Assembly (NCBI RefSeq): GCF_037996765.1
Contig: NZ_JBBNAD010000006.1
Location: 367,642-431,641 of the forward strand
DNA length: 64,000 nucleotides
From: Bdellovibrio sp. GT3
GTDB lineage: Bacteria > Bdellovibrionota > Bdellovibrionia > Bdellovibrionales > Bdellovibrionaceae
Direction: 5' to 3'
Shown: positions 1 to 8,603 of the stretch, piece after piece
Layout: every line of letters starts with the position of its first letter
How positions within the stretch are numbered: position 1 is the stretch's first letter
Notes under the pieces: model-generated
What the model saw: only the letters and a program-made list of their open reading frames with translations
Told to the model about the DNA's origin: nothing
Databases searched by the model: none
Made by a program: the position numbers and the translations under genes

Positions 1-658
1 CCGAGATGCGCGGATGTTTCCAACCCATGTACAGTGGGTCATTGATCAGCTGTTGATTGTTTGTTCCGACATCAAGAACCACCGGCAGAGTGTAAGCCGG
101 ACTGACTCCACCGCAAGCGGTGTACAAGGAAAGCTTTCCAATAGGAATTCCCATGCCGCCAATGCCCTGATCACCCAAACCCAAAATTCTTTCCCCGTCT
201 GTGACAACAATGACTTTTACTTTCTGTTTGGTGACGTTACGAAGCATTTCGTCAATTCGATCGCGATGGGAATAAGAAATAAACAAGCCCCGATGAGCAC
301 GGTAGATCTCGGAAAAATGCTCGCAGGCTTCACCGACAACCGGTGTGTAAATAACCGGCAGCATTTCAGTGATATGGTTTACGACCAGATGATAGAACAA
401 TGTTTCATTGGTATCTTGCAGATTGCGCAGAAACACATGGCGATCCAGGCTGTTTTTAATAACTTTAAACTGACTGTAGGCTCTGGCCGCCTGCTCACTG
501 ATTGTTTCAATCTGCTCTGGCAGCAGGCCGTGAAGATTCAGGTTGGATCGCTCTTCTTCGGAAAAGGCACTCCCCTTGTTTAGTAACGAAATATCCAAAA
601 GGAAGGTTCCTGAATAGGGAATGTAAACCGGGCGATTATGTGAATTTTCTGAATCCAT
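1..658 (-). CDS. maeA: NAD-dependent malic enzyme, N-terminal part (cut by window edge)
   Basis: Reading the minus strand from an ATG at 658 gives 219 codons without a stop, running off the left edge. The protein follows the malic enzyme N-terminal domain closely: a dimerisation segment, then [41 protein letters not shown] and LDVGTNNQ. The catalytic Tyr lies in YTPVVGEAC. The family decarboxylates L-malate to pyruvate in the cytoplasm with reduction of NAD(P); this SfcA/MaeA-type sequence is usually NAD-dependent. The distal half, with the NAD-binding domain, is outside the window. An AGGATG ribosome binding site precedes the ATG by a few bases. The next gene, at 782, is divergent. Confidence 0.93.
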   Translation of the reverse strand, partial: MDSENSHNRPVYIPYSGTFLLDISLLNKGSAFSEEERSNLNLHGLLPEQIETISEQAARAYSQFKVIKNSLDRHVFLRNLQDTNETLFYHLVVNHITEMLPVIYTPVVGEACEHFSEIYRAHRGLFISYSHRDRIDEMLRNVTKQKVKVIVVTDGERILGLGDQGIGGMGIPIGKLSLYTACGGVSPAYTLPVVLDVGTNNQQLINDPLYMGWKHPRIS

Positions 659-781
659 GCGATGCATCCTAGTACGAACAGGTCCAGTTGTACATCTGTT
701 ATAAAGCTGATGATAACTCGTATAAGTCCGAGTAAGCAAATAGTTGTATAATTACGACAGTTCTTATTGTAGCTTGAAGTG

Positions 782-1528
782 ATGGTGCTGATACATTTGA
801 TTTTTGCCGCTTTGATGTTTACATCCGTTTCCGCTGCCTCCGCCGAGACCATTCACTTGAACGGCGAAGATGACTGGGCCCCCTATTCCTCAGCCACCAA
901 AGACTACAAAGACCTGCAAGGACTTGCCCCTGATATTATTCGTGCGGCTTTTAAGTCACAGGGAATTACCGTCATATTCCGCCCGATGCCATTTACCCGC
1001 TGCATGAAGGAAGTCGACTTGGGACGATCCTTGGGCTGCTTTGACACTCTGATCAATGCCGACACCCAGGACCGATACCTGTTTCACCCGACACCACTTT
1101 TCAAGGCTGAGATGTATATCTATGGCAAGATCAACAGCAAGCCGGTCACGCTAATCGATCTTGAAGGAAAAAAAGTGGGCGTAACCATGGGTTACACCTA
1201 CCCGACTACTTTTATTGAAAATAAGAAGATCCTGCGCGAAGTGGGGCCTACTGAAAAATCCCAGATGCAAAAACTGGCGTCCGGAAGAATTGACTATGCC
1301 ATTCTGTGGGGACTCACTGGAGAAAAAATTCTTAAGGACAACCCGCATCTCCTGTCGAAAGTGAAGGCCGTTGGCAAGGTTTCCCGCGATTCACTTTATA
1401 TCAACTTCTCTAAAAAACACAAAGATGGCGCCAAGTATGCCGCCATCTTTGAAAAGGGACTTAAAACTATTATCGAAAACGGCACTTACAAAAAAATTGA
1501 AGCCGATTTCCAAAAAAGCCTGAATTAG
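782..1528 (+). CDS. Periplasmic solute-binding protein, family 3 (amino-acid type)
   Basis: A 248-residue exported protein. The first 21 residues form a signal peptide ending at ASA, followed by ETIHLNGEDDWAPYS, the usual opening of SBP_bac_3 domains. Further typical elements are GLAPDIIRAAF, PFTRCMKEVDLG, GKKVGVTMGYTYP and RIDYAILWGLTGEKIL. Such proteins bind small polar solutes in the periplasm for ABC importers or act as sensory domains. No ABC permease or ATPase lies beside it, so it may work with a distant transporter or be an orphan binder. GTG at 779 is an alternative start. The stop overlaps the convergent stop of the next gene by 4 bp. Confidence 0.82.
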   Translation: MVLIHLIFAALMFTSVSAASAETIHLNGEDDWAPYSSATKDYKDLQGLAPDIIRAAFKSQGITVIFRPMPFTRCMKEVDLGRSLGCFDTLINADTQDRYLFHPTPLFKAEMYIYGKINSKPVTLIDLEGKKVGVTMGYTYPTTFIENKKILREVGPTEKSQMQKLASGRIDYAILWGLTGEKILKDNPHLLSKVKAVGKVSRDSLYINFSKKHKDGAKYAAIFEKGLKTIIENGTYKKIEADFQKSLN

Positions 1529-2331
1529 TTCAGGTTACCCAAACGAGCCAAAGCTTTTTGTTGTTTTGCTTTGGCTTCGCTCAGTTTTTGGCGTTTTTGT
1601 GCCAGCTTTTCCTGAAGATCTTTTTTCTTGTCGATATTCAACTGAGCTTTTCTGTTATGCTTTTCAGCCTGAGCCAATGCATTTCTTGTCTGCATCTCAA
1701 GGTTTCTTGATTCACGCTCGTAGTTTGCACGGGCTTTTACAAACTGTGCATCAGTTTGTTTTAGCAAAGCTGCCGCCTGGCGCTCTTCATTTTTAGCGCG
1801 AGCCAACTTCGCCTGCTCTGTTTTCAAAGCTGCATTAGTGCGGGCCATTTCACCTTTGGTGGAATTAATAGCCGCCGCCAATTGCAACTTTCTGTCCTGA
1901 GATTGATCACGGTCAGAACGGGCTTTGTTCAATTTATCAGTGGCACGAGCCAGTTTGTTCTGAGCTGCTGATTCCTCGGACTCCATTTTACCAATGGCTT
2001 TACGAAGAGTGATCGTCTCGCCAATCAAACGTGTTGTTTGTTTGGAGTTTTTAGTGGCATCGGCCTGCAAACGTTTGATTTCACGGCGTGTGCGCGAAGA
2101 TGTCTCTTTATGTTCAGCAGTGCGGGATTTAAAATCTGACTTTGCACTTTCCAGTTCCGCAACGGACTCATCGAAACCACCTTGAGCTTCATCCAGATTT
2201 GCAAATGCGCTTTCAACTTCAGATTGAGCATCCACTGCGTTGTCTTTTGCCATGGAGGCGTAACCCTGAGAAGCACCGAAAATCATCATCAATGCCGAAG
2301 CTGCCAAAACTTTTGTATAATTCTTTGTCAT
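1525..2331 (-). CDS. Exported long coiled-coil protein
   Basis: A 268-residue protein with a signal peptide (about residues 1-25, ending QGYA). The rest is almost entirely Ala/Lys/Glu/Gln-rich helix with heptad character from about residue 30 to the end, without cysteine or a globular motif. It is probably a periplasmic or envelope structural coiled coil, but no family was recognised. The start has weak support: AAAGGTTCCT-like purines lie upstream of the minus-strand ATG. The gene faces the solute-binding protein tail to tail, with a 4-bp stop overlap. Confidence 0.75.
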   Translation of the reverse strand: MTKNYTKVLAASALMMIFGASQGYASMAKDNAVDAQSEVESAFANLDEAQGGFDESVAELESAKSDFKSRTAEHKETSSRTRREIKRLQADATKNSKQTTRLIGETITLRKAIGKMESEESAAQNKLARATDKLNKARSDRDQSQDRKLQLAAAINSTKGEMARTNAALKTEQAKLARAKNEERQAAALLKQTDAQFVKARANYERESRNLEMQTRNALAQAEKHNRKAQLNIDKKKDLQEKLAQKRQKLSEAKAKQQKALARLGNLN

Positions 2332-2495
2332 AAATGGTTCCTTATAAAGGTTGATAGCCCTCTCTATCCATTTTCTGTGCCGACAGGCCTTCCCCCGCTC
2401 ATTTGCAGAAGAGCTATAATCACCACCCCTAACCGGGAAATACTTTCCAAAACAAACGACAAAATAGGCACCCCTCGGCCCCGGCCCCTCCCAAA

Positions 2496-2535
2496 ATCAA
2501 AGTGTCAAAAATTGTGACACACTTTGATCTTTTTC
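2496..2535 (+). terminator. Orphan intrinsic terminator-like hairpin in a divergent intergenic region
   Basis: Perfect 10-bp arms ATCAAAGTGT (2496-2505) and ACACTTTGAT (2519-2528) flank a 13-nt loop and are followed by CTTTTT. It lies between two divergent genes (starts at 2331 minus and 2607 plus), so no plus-strand protein gene ends here. It could end a small RNA starting within 2335-2495, or act as a leader attenuator for the 2607 gene. The rest of 2332-2606 shows nothing else recognisable. Confidence 0.55.
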
Positions 2536-2606
2536 AATAAGTCCACTTGGAGTCCTTCATCGCACCCAATCCGCAGTATAAGGGTGCATCTTTTATTGAG
2601 GTGTTT

Positions 2607-2999
2607 ATGAAAATCAGTTCTCTATTAATTGCGGCCACACTAATTTCCTCCACGGCGGCCCACGCCAAAACAATTTCCTGCAGTGGTATCGACAAAAATG
2701 GCAGCACAGTCAGTCTTCAGGTTTCGTTGAATGACGGGATCTCTTTTGACTACAAAACCAAAAAAACAAAAGCTAAAAACTCAGAAGACTATTCTGATGT
2801 TTGGACCGCAGACTCTGGTTCCTACCAATTGGCTGAAGCTTCCAATCAATCCGTCGTGGGCTCCTTGGGATCACGTGGAGAAAAATGGGCGAAGCTGACA
2901 TTGGGTGACCTGGGCAAAGCCAACTCCACTTTTGAATACGATGAAAATGACTCGGGCTTTGAGTACAGCAACCACGTTTCCAAAATGATTTGCCGCTAA
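2607..2999 (+). CDS. Small secreted protein, unknown function
   Basis: A 130-residue protein with a clear signal peptide (residues 1-20, ending AAHA). The ATG at 2607 was chosen because GAGGTG precedes it and the signal peptide starts there; an in-frame ATG at 2547 would add 20 residues ahead of it. The mature part is Ser/Lys/Asp-rich with one Cys near each end (TISCSG and MICR), which could form a disulfide. It resembles small periplasmic beta proteins, but no family was recognised. A strong terminator follows. Confidence 0.7.
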   Translation: MKISSLLIAATLISSTAAHAKTISCSGIDKNGSTVSLQVSLNDGISFDYKTKKTKAKNSEDYSDVWTADSGSYQLAEASNQSVVGSLGSRGEKWAKLTLGDLGKANSTFEYDENDSGFEYSNHVSKMICR

Positions 3000-3026
3000 T
3001 ACTGTTCCAGCAATATACCTATTTGA

Positions 3027-3060
3027 AACCGGACGATGCCCTCGTCCGGTTTTTTATTTT
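3027..3060 (+). terminator. Intrinsic terminator after the 2607 gene
   Basis: Perfect 10-bp arms AACCGGACGA and TCGTCCGGTT with a 5-nt loop, followed by TTTTTATTTT. Confidence 0.9.
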
Positions 3061-3348
3061 CATTTGCAGATTGTAAAAAAGTTGATCAGTTTTCCAAACA
3101 TTCACTGGACCAAATTCTGGAATAATCCCTCTAGTATTCTCAACACGATTCGCGATTGATAAAATTTCGTGACGCGAACTCTTTACCTAAGTCAGCGAAA
3201 TTGCACGATTCAATTCAGAGAAGAAATCGCTTTCAAAAAAAGTGCGCTTTAATTCGAGATCAAGGAGCAGTTTTTCTCCTTTAACCATCGAGAAAATTCG
3301 GATTTCGTACGAAAATATGAATGGGACGGCCGCACGGAGGACTCAGGA
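3061..3348. other. Intergenic stretch without a recognised gene
   Basis: About 290 bases between the terminator and the small lipoprotein gene. It is AT-rich and probably carries the promoter of the next gene. A short GGAGC...CTCC inverted repeat near 3271-3286 is the only structure seen. An 80-codon plus-strand frame starting at 3242 overlaps the small lipoprotein out of frame and lacks a ribosome binding site and protein-like composition. Confidence 0.4.
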
Positions 3349-3492
3349 ATGGCTAAAATTAGAGTTAAAGGTTTTCTTACTCTCTCGGGACTATACCTGT
3401 TTGTCTGTCTGTTTTATTCGAACTGCACCATGCGTGAAGAATCTCATGCTCCAACTCATACACCAAGTCAGCTTGGCAGTATGAATCACTAA
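3349..3492 (+). CDS. Very small predicted lipoprotein (47 aa)
   Basis: An ATG at 3349 is preceded by a good ribosome binding site, CGGAGG, 8 bases upstream. The 47-codon protein begins MAKIRVKG, then a hydrophobic stretch (FLTLSGLYLFVCLFYS), then a Cys in the context YSNC. After that come about 20 polar residues rich in His, Pro, Thr and Ser. This is the layout of a short membrane lipoprotein with a non-canonical lipobox. It could instead be a small membrane protein with a periplasmic tail. No homologue was recognised. Confidence 0.55.
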   Translation: MAKIRVKGFLTLSGLYLFVCLFYSNCTMREESHAPTHTPSQLGSMNH

Positions 3493-3527
3493 CCACAGCT
3501 GACCTGGTTTTTTAAAGCACTCCTAAA

Positions 3528-3911
3528 TCACATTGTATAGAAGAACTCTTCCTTCACAATTTTTCCGTCTTTCACCGTATAGATACCAACTTCCTCCATG
3601 GCCCAACGTTTGTTGGTTTCCTTATCAGTGGCATCATAATTAAAGTGAACGGCAAAACGATCTCCGGAAGGAAATGGTCCATCAATTTGTGATGAATGGA
3701 CTTCCATTTTCTTTTCCCATTCCAGATTTTTCTTCAAGGCGTTTTGTTTGCCGTGGGACTCCGCAGGCATGCCGGGTGTTTCCATGGCCTCACGACTTTC
3801 AATATCGTCAGCGTAAAGAGTTTCTATGGCTTCTACGACTTGATTGGATTTACAAAAATTAACGAGCTTTTGACCAACCTCAAGAGTGTCTTTTTGAGTT
3901 TGTGCATTCAT
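3528..3911 (-). CDS. SnoaL-like / NTF2-fold protein
   Basis: A 127-residue cytoplasmic protein. The ATG at 3911 has GGGAGG just upstream, so the in-frame start at 3974 is not used here. The sequence matches the small alpha+beta NTF2/SnoaL fold: a helical start (LVNFCKSNQVVEAIETLYADDI), ETPGMPAESHGKQNALKKNLEW, then strands GPFPSGDRFAVHFNYDAT, RWAMEEVGIYTVKDGKIVKEEFFY. Members include polyketide cyclases, isomerases and many proteins of unknown role. Nothing here fixes a substrate. It lies 59 bp downstream of msrA on the same strand and may be co-transcribed with it. Confidence 0.82.
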   Translation of the reverse strand: MNAQTQKDTLEVGQKLVNFCKSNQVVEAIETLYADDIESREAMETPGMPAESHGKQNALKKNLEWEKKMEVHSSQIDGPFPSGDRFAVHFNYDATDKETNKRWAMEEVGIYTVKDGKIVKEEFFYTM

Positions 3912-3970
3912 AAGACCTCCCTTCATATTCGGCCTTATGATACCACAATGAGCTGCGAGTGTACTCCGAT

Positions 3971-4540
3971 TCAAAACTCCACTTTTCTGACGAAGTGACA
4001 GGTATAGCCGGCGGGGTTCTTCTTCAGATAGTCCTGATGATAATCCTCAGCTTTCCAGAAGTCTCCAGCGGCACCGACCACTGTCGATACGTCCTTACCC
4101 CATGCTTTGGACTTATTGACCCGGGCTATGACTTTGTATGCAGTATTTTTCTGCTCTTCGCTTGTATAAAATATTTCGCTGCGATACTGGGTGCCAATAT
4201 CATTCCCCTGACGATTCAGAGTCGTGGGATCATGAATTTTAAAAAAATAGAGCAGCAGATTTTCATAGCTGAGTTGTTTTGGGTTGTATTCCACCTTCAC
4301 AGTTTCAGCGTGATTGGTGGCCCCCGTTTTCACAATTTCATAGGTCGCATTGGGAAGCTTCCCACCCATATACCCGACCTCGGTGCTCTGCACTCCAGGG
4401 TGCTTCCTTAAGAGATCTTCCATTCCCCAAAAGCAACCACCGGCCAGATAGGCTGTCTCGGTATTTGCCGCCTGAACTGTCACTCCAAAGAACAACGAGA
4501 ATATGGTCCAGATTGAGATAAAACTGATTCGTGATTTCAT
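3971..4540 (-). CDS. msrA: Exported peptide-methionine (S)-S-oxide reductase
   Basis: MsrA reduces methionine-S-sulfoxide in proteins. From the ATG at 4540 the protein has 189 residues: a signal peptide (1-24, ending TVQA), then YLAGGCFWGMEDLLRKHPGV with the catalytic Cys36 in GCFWG. Further hallmarks are VGYMGG, NATYEIVKTGATNHAETVKVEY, FFKIHDPTTLNRQGNDIGTQYRS and the C-terminal AEDYHQDYL. A signal peptide implies repair of periplasmic or envelope proteins. A longer start (4609) would only add residues ahead of the signal sequence. An exported MsrB is encoded at 16862-17398, so both stereoisomers can be handled outside the cytoplasm. Confidence 0.95.
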   Translation of the reverse strand: MKSRISFISIWTIFSLFFGVTVQAANTETAYLAGGCFWGMEDLLRKHPGVQSTEVGYMGGKLPNATYEIVKTGATNHAETVKVEYNPKQLSYENLLLYFFKIHDPTTLNRQGNDIGTQYRSEIFYTSEEQKNTAYKVIARVNKSKAWGKDVSTVVGAAGDFWKAEDYHQDYLKKNPAGYTCHFVRKVEF

Positions 4541-4612
4541 ATCAGTCATCTTACCACTTTCCCGGCAATCTGATCTTGTGTAAACTGACATACATACGCA
4601 TGGAGGCAACTC

Positions 4613-5185
4613 ATGAAGCTAAAGACAGCTAAGTGGTTCTTATTGCTTGCAGGATTCGCAGGCACCAACGCAGCAAGTGCTGCATCATTCACTCTGGCTA
4701 AAGGTACTGGTTATCGCATAGAGCCTCTTTACGGGATTGAAACCGTTTGGCGCGACTACCCCACACCCCACCTGCAAACTCGCTCCATGTACGGCTTAAG
4801 ACTGAGCCTGGGGGTCGATCTATTGTCACTTGAAACAGAGTACTCCAAAGCCTCTGACACAGAGGACTTCTCCACGGCGCCCGAGAAAGTGAAAACAGAT
4901 GATGAGCGTCTTAAAGTGGGCTTAAGCTCCACCTACCGCACTCAGTATTTTCATTTGGGTGGACGAGCAGGTGCACAAGCAACAAAGTCCGTGCGTGAAA
5001 CCACATCTGGTGGCGTTACAGTGAAAGACGAACGCCCAATCGCCTACAACCCTTATGCGGGTGCTTCAATTGGTTTGAATTTTGGACCGGTCAATATCAG
5101 TTTAAGTTCGACCGTCGTCTTTCGCGACAATGATTGGGAAAAGAGTGATTTCCAAAATACGATCTCAGCCGGTATCGGTTACTGA
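4613..5185 (+). CDS. Predicted outer-membrane beta-barrel protein
   Basis: A 190-residue protein with a signal peptide (about 1-23, ending AASA) and a good GGAGG ribosome binding site. The mature part alternates polar and hydrophobic residues in strands (YGLRLSLGVDLLSLETEY, LKVGLSSTYRTQYFHLGGRAGAQ, AYNPYAGASIGLNFGPVNISLSSTVVF) and ends in an aromatic residue (TISAGIGY), as expected for an eight-strand OmpA/OmpW-size barrel. The ligand or role is unknown. It is divergent from msrA and convergent with the next gene. Confidence 0.75.
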   Translation: MKLKTAKWFLLLAGFAGTNAASAASFTLAKGTGYRIEPLYGIETVWRDYPTPHLQTRSMYGLRLSLGVDLLSLETEYSKASDTEDFSTAPEKVKTDDERLKVGLSSTYRTQYFHLGGRAGAQATKSVRETTSGGVTVKDERPIAYNPYAGASIGLNFGPVNISLSSTVVFRDNDWEKSDFQNTISAGIGY

Positions 5186-5191
5186 GAATAA

Positions 5192-5220
5192 AAAAATGCC
5201 AGCTTTACGCTGGCATTTTT
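5192..5220. terminator. Bidirectional intrinsic terminator
   Basis: Perfect 12-bp arms (AAAAATGCCAGC and GCTGGCATTTTT) around a 5-nt loop, with A and T runs on opposite sides. It can end both the plus-strand barrel gene and the convergent minus-strand gene. Confidence 0.9.
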
Positions 5221-5239
5221 CATTTAATCCACAGGTCCT

Positions 5240-6532
5240 CTATCTTACCGCATGAAATTTCAAGAAGTTGCTATGCTCTGACAAAATAGTCAGATACTTC
5301 GCCATTGTTTCTTGCGGGAAGTTTGCCGGATCGTTGTACTTCGTTTGATACTCAACGATCAGCTGGTAAGTTTGTTCGTTATTCAACGATTTCACTTCCA
5401 CCATCAACTGTTGTTCAGCGATCGAGTACGCATTCGCTGCCATTTCCTGATATACGTTTTTCATCAGGCTTTCAGGCTTGCTAGTCACAAAAAGTTTATA
5501 ATTGCGGTAGCCTTCAGTGTCAGCCTGGCGGAAATTCAGATTCTTAGCCGCGATCTCCTTACGATAATGACCTGGAATCAACTTACCGATTTTACCGATG
5601 GCCACATCATAAAGTTTTCTGGCACGGCTGTCTGGCTTGTTGGCGTCCTGACGTTTTTGGAAATCAAGGGAGATTTTAATCAAAGAATCACTGGTCACAG
5701 GACGGCATGCCTGGTCACTTTGAATCGCAGTCAGGAATGTATCAAATGTTTCCACTGCCATTGTTTTGTAACCCACATCCGCTGCACTTTCCGGACGACT
5801 TGCATTGTGACGATCCACGAAGAAGTTTACCAGGGTCAACATATAGTCCGGAGACGCAAATTGATTTTTGTCTGCCTTCAAAGTTGCCACGAACTCAGCA
5901 ACATATTTGTTGAATTCCTTCGTCGCATATTTTTCCTGCCATGAACCTTGTGTACTGCTCTCTGCACGGCCTGCCCAAATTTGAACTGTATCCAGTTTTT
6001 CCTTCAGGACAGCATCAAACTTTTTATTGCATGAATTTTCCTGTTCACGAGAGCCAAACTTTGGAGCTTCCTGACCGGAAACCGCTGTAATGTCCAGGTT
6101 TGCATTCCCACCCATTGCTTCTGCCTGGATTTCGATGGAAGAAATATTCTCGTTCAGACTTAGGATTTCAGATGCCAAAACTGAATCAGAATCCGCGATT
6201 GTCACGTTATTAAACGCTTTCACAATTACGCGCTCACCTTTATCTGTCACCAGGTTGACTCCGATAACTTTAACTTTGCCGGCCTTAGGCTTCGCTTTAA
6301 TCTGAGTCAATGGAATTGGTTTAACCAAATCCAGGCGATACAGTTGTCCGCCATTTTTGCGACTGACAGAATCAACACGCGCCGAAGCTTCATATTGGTT
6401 CTGTGGCAAAATCGCCGCCTCCTGATCACCGCCTTGATAAGAGGTATAGTTTGCAGAACTTGCCTGCACCATTAGTGGCGCCTGACAAAGCACCAATGAC
6501 ATTAAAATTCGATTCGCCTTTTGACGATTCAT
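5240..6532 (-). CDS. Secreted protein, unknown function (beta-sandwich N-terminus, helical C-terminus)
   Basis: A 430-residue protein with a signal peptide (about 1-24, ending MVQA) and an AAAGGA ribosome binding site. Residues of about 40-150 look like a beta sandwich (RLDLVKPIPLTQIKAKP, KVIGVNLVTDKGERVIVKAF, ISSIEIQAEAMGG). From about 165 the protein is helical and charged (NKKFDAVLKEKLDTVQIWAG, then LYDVAIGKIGKLIPGHYRKE and YQEMAANAYSIAEQQLMVEV). It resembles conserved secreted proteins of predatory bacteria, but no function is known to me. Two Cys (around 167 and 277) may pair. Confidence 0.7.
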   Translation of the reverse strand: MNRQKANRILMSLVLCQAPLMVQASSANYTSYQGGDQEAAILPQNQYEASARVDSVSRKNGGQLYRLDLVKPIPLTQIKAKPKAGKVKVIGVNLVTDKGERVIVKAFNNVTIADSDSVLASEILSLNENISSIEIQAEAMGGNANLDITAVSGQEAPKFGSREQENSCNKKFDAVLKEKLDTVQIWAGRAESSTQGSWQEKYATKEFNKYVAEFVATLKADKNQFASPDYMLTLVNFFVDRHNASRPESAADVGYKTMAVETFDTFLTAIQSDQACRPVTSDSLIKISLDFQKRQDANKPDSRARKLYDVAIGKIGKLIPGHYRKEIAAKNLNFRQADTEGYRNYKLFVTSKPESLMKNVYQEMAANAYSIAEQQLMVEVKSLNNEQTYQLIVEYQTKYNDPANFPQETMAKYLTILSEHSNFLKFHAVR

Positions 6533-6722
6533 GATTGTTCCTTTCAGTTTTAATTAGGTCTTCTGGACCTAGGTCTGTCTGGAGATTTGAATCGCCTTTT
6601 AGAAAAATCTCGATGAAAGAATGCATCGGTTGCTTAAAATCAAAAGTGACTGTGTCAACGAGCACGGAGGAGTAACGGTTGACCACTGGCGCTGATCACC
6701 TCATTCTAACCCCGGGGGAATC

Positions 6723-7118
6723 ATGAACTTTATCTTAAATACTCTATGGCTCTTTTTAGGAGGATGGACGACCGCCATCTCTTGGTTCACCTCATGCTTA
6801 TTCATGGTCATAACCATTGTTGGAATCCCTTGGGCTCGTGCGGCCTTCAATATTGCCTTGCTAAACCTCTGGCCCTTCGGGTCCAAGGTTGCAGACCGGG
6901 AACATGTTCGAGGACAAGGTGATATTGGCACCGGCGCCTTGGGAATGATTGGAAATATCATTTGGTTCGTTCTGTGCGGCTGGTGGCTGGCTCTGACCCA
7001 TTTACTTTACGCCGTTTTACTTGGCATCACCATCATCGGTATTCCCTTCGCAATTCAGCATTTAAAACTCGCTGGAATTTCTCTTGCCCCCATTGGCAAA
7101 GCCATCGTCTTTAAATAG
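6723..7118 (+). CDS. yccF: YccF-family inner-membrane protein
   Basis: A 131-residue integral membrane protein built from two related halves, each with hydrophobic helices: LNTLWLFLGGW...VITIVGIPWARAAFNIALLNLWPFG and IGNIIWFVLCGWWLALTHLLYAVLLGITIIGIPFAIQHLKLA. The doubled IxGIP(W/F)A motif is the hallmark of the YccF domain. Its biochemical role is not established. GGGGG precedes the ATG. The cardiolipin synthase gene starts 18 bp downstream, so the two are probably one transcript and share a membrane role. Confidence 0.9.
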   Translation: MNFILNTLWLFLGGWTTAISWFTSCLFMVITIVGIPWARAAFNIALLNLWPFGSKVADREHVRGQGDIGTGALGMIGNIIWFVLCGWWLALTHLLYAVLLGITIIGIPFAIQHLKLAGISLAPIGKAIVFK

Positions 7119-7136
7119 CGCACCGAAGGACACCCG

Positions 7137-8603
7137 ATGCTGACTTGGACTTTTGATTTCAATTTTACAAGCTGGGTGCAATGGCTGATTTTCATAGTCG
7201 ACTTCATTGTGCGTATCTGGATTTGCGCCCGGGTCATTCAACGTCGCCTTCCAGCATCTGTTGCCTGGGCGTGGCTGGGCCTGATGGTCTCTTTGCCGAT
7301 TGCCGGCACAATTCTGTATTGGACATTCGGAGAATATCGCCAGGGACATCGCCGCATGAGAAGACTGCGCCGGGTGCAGAACACACTGAATACAATTGCC
7401 GCGGCTCAACCGACTGATTCAATTCTAAATGAAGTTCACCAAGGGGACCTTCACCACGCCTATCAGGCCCTGTTTGGTTTCGCACCCAAAACCGGCAATA
7501 ACATTGAGCTGCTTAAAGATTCAGATATAGCCCTCAGCAAACTTTCTGAAGATATCGCCTCCGCCCAACAAAGTATTGATATCGAATTTTATATCTGGAG
7601 TGATGGCGGCCGCGCTGACAATATTTCCGCTGAGATTATTGCAGCCGCTCAACGGGGCGTTCGCTGCCGGATCCTGGTGGATGCCATTGGCAGTTCCAAA
7701 TTCATAAAGGGCGCCAACTACAGAAAAATGAAACAAGCTGGCGTTAAAATGGTGGTGGCACTGCCGTCAGGAATTTTTCGTTCCCTGATCGCACGTCCCG
7801 ATCTGCGCATGCATCGCAAGCTTGTGGTTATCGACGACGAAATTGGTTACGTCGGCAGTATGAATCTTGCAGATCCCCTTTTCTTTCATCGAAAATCAAA
7901 GGCCGCCCCTTGGATTGATGCCCTGGCGCGAATTCAAGGACCTGCAGTCGAGGATTTGCGAACGGTCTTCCTAAGTGACTGGTGTGTGGAAACCGGCAGT
8001 GACTTTGCCAAAGAATTAAAAAAATCGCGTTCACCCGATCATACCCACACCAAGCCGGCATTCATTCAATGCCTGCCCTCCGGCCCCGCCGTCAAATATT
8101 CATCTATTGAACAGGCCCTGCTGATGGCCATTGCCTCGGCTCATTCGGAAATTGTTTTCACCACCCCCTACTTCCTGCCCAGCGAGTCCATGCTTTATGC
8201 ATTGCTCGCGGCGGCACGCAGGGGCGTTCGCACGGTTCTGATTGTGCCAGCGCGTATCGACTCACGAATTTCCCACTGGGCCAGCCGGTCTTTCTTCGAA
8301 GATCTACTTGCCGCCGGTGTTCAGGTCGCACTTTACAAACCGGGTTTGCTGCACACTAAATCAATCACAATTGACGAAGATGTTTCTTTGTTTGGTTCGG
8401 TGAATCTGGATCCACGGAGCTTGCGTATTAACTTTGAAATTACCGTCGCCATCTACGACAAAGATTTCACGCAAGCACTGCGAAATCTACAGGATGAATA
8501 TCTGAATCAATCCGAATATTACACTCTGGAAAAACACGAAGAACGTCACAGCTTGGAAGTATGGGCGGGTGATCTATCACGTTTGGTGGGACCGTTACTT
8601 TGA
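7137..8603 (+). CDS. cls: Cardiolipin synthase (phospholipase D superfamily)
   Basis: A 488-residue protein with two N-terminal membrane helices (about residues 12-30 and 40-62) and two phospholipase-D HKD motifs. The first is MHRKLVVIDDEIGYVGSMN near residue 225, the second HTKSITIDEDVSLFGSVNLD near 406; each has the His, Lys and Asp needed for catalysis. Members condense two phosphatidylglycerol molecules, or transfer phosphatidyl groups, to give cardiolipin at the inner membrane. Length and layout match bacterial Cls. The last 9 bp overlap the convergent hisS stop. Confidence 0.95.
   Translation: MLTWTFDFNFTSWVQWLIFIVDFIVRIWICARVIQRRLPASVAWAWLGLMVSLPIAGTILYWTFGEYRQGHRRMRRLRRVQNTLNTIAAAQPTDSILNEVHQGDLHHAYQALFGFAPKTGNNIELLKDSDIALSKLSEDIASAQQSIDIEFYIWSDGGRADNISAEIIAAAQRGVRCRILVDAIGSSKFIKGANYRKMKQAGVKMVVALPSGIFRSLIARPDLRMHRKLVVIDDEIGYVGSMNLADPLFFHRKSKAAPWIDALARIQGPAVEDLRTVFLSDWCVETGSDFAKELKKSRSPDHTHTKPAFIQCLPSGPAVKYSSIEQALLMAIASAHSEIVFTTPYFLPSESMLYALLAAARRGVRTVLIVPARIDSRISHWASRSFFEDLLAAGVQVALYKPGLLHTKSITIDEDVSLFGSVNLDPRSLRINFEITVAIYDKDFTQALRNLQDEYLNQSEYYTLEKHEERHSLEVWAGDLSRLVGPLL

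Noticed and set aside
14..583. 189-codon plus-strand frame at the left edge
   Set aside because: It is the antisense shadow of the malic enzyme gene, whose minus-strand reading has clear family motifs.
3242..3484. 80-codon plus-strand frame
   Set aside because: It overlaps the 47-codon lipoprotein in another frame; that frame has a better ribosome binding site and a lipoprotein-like layout.
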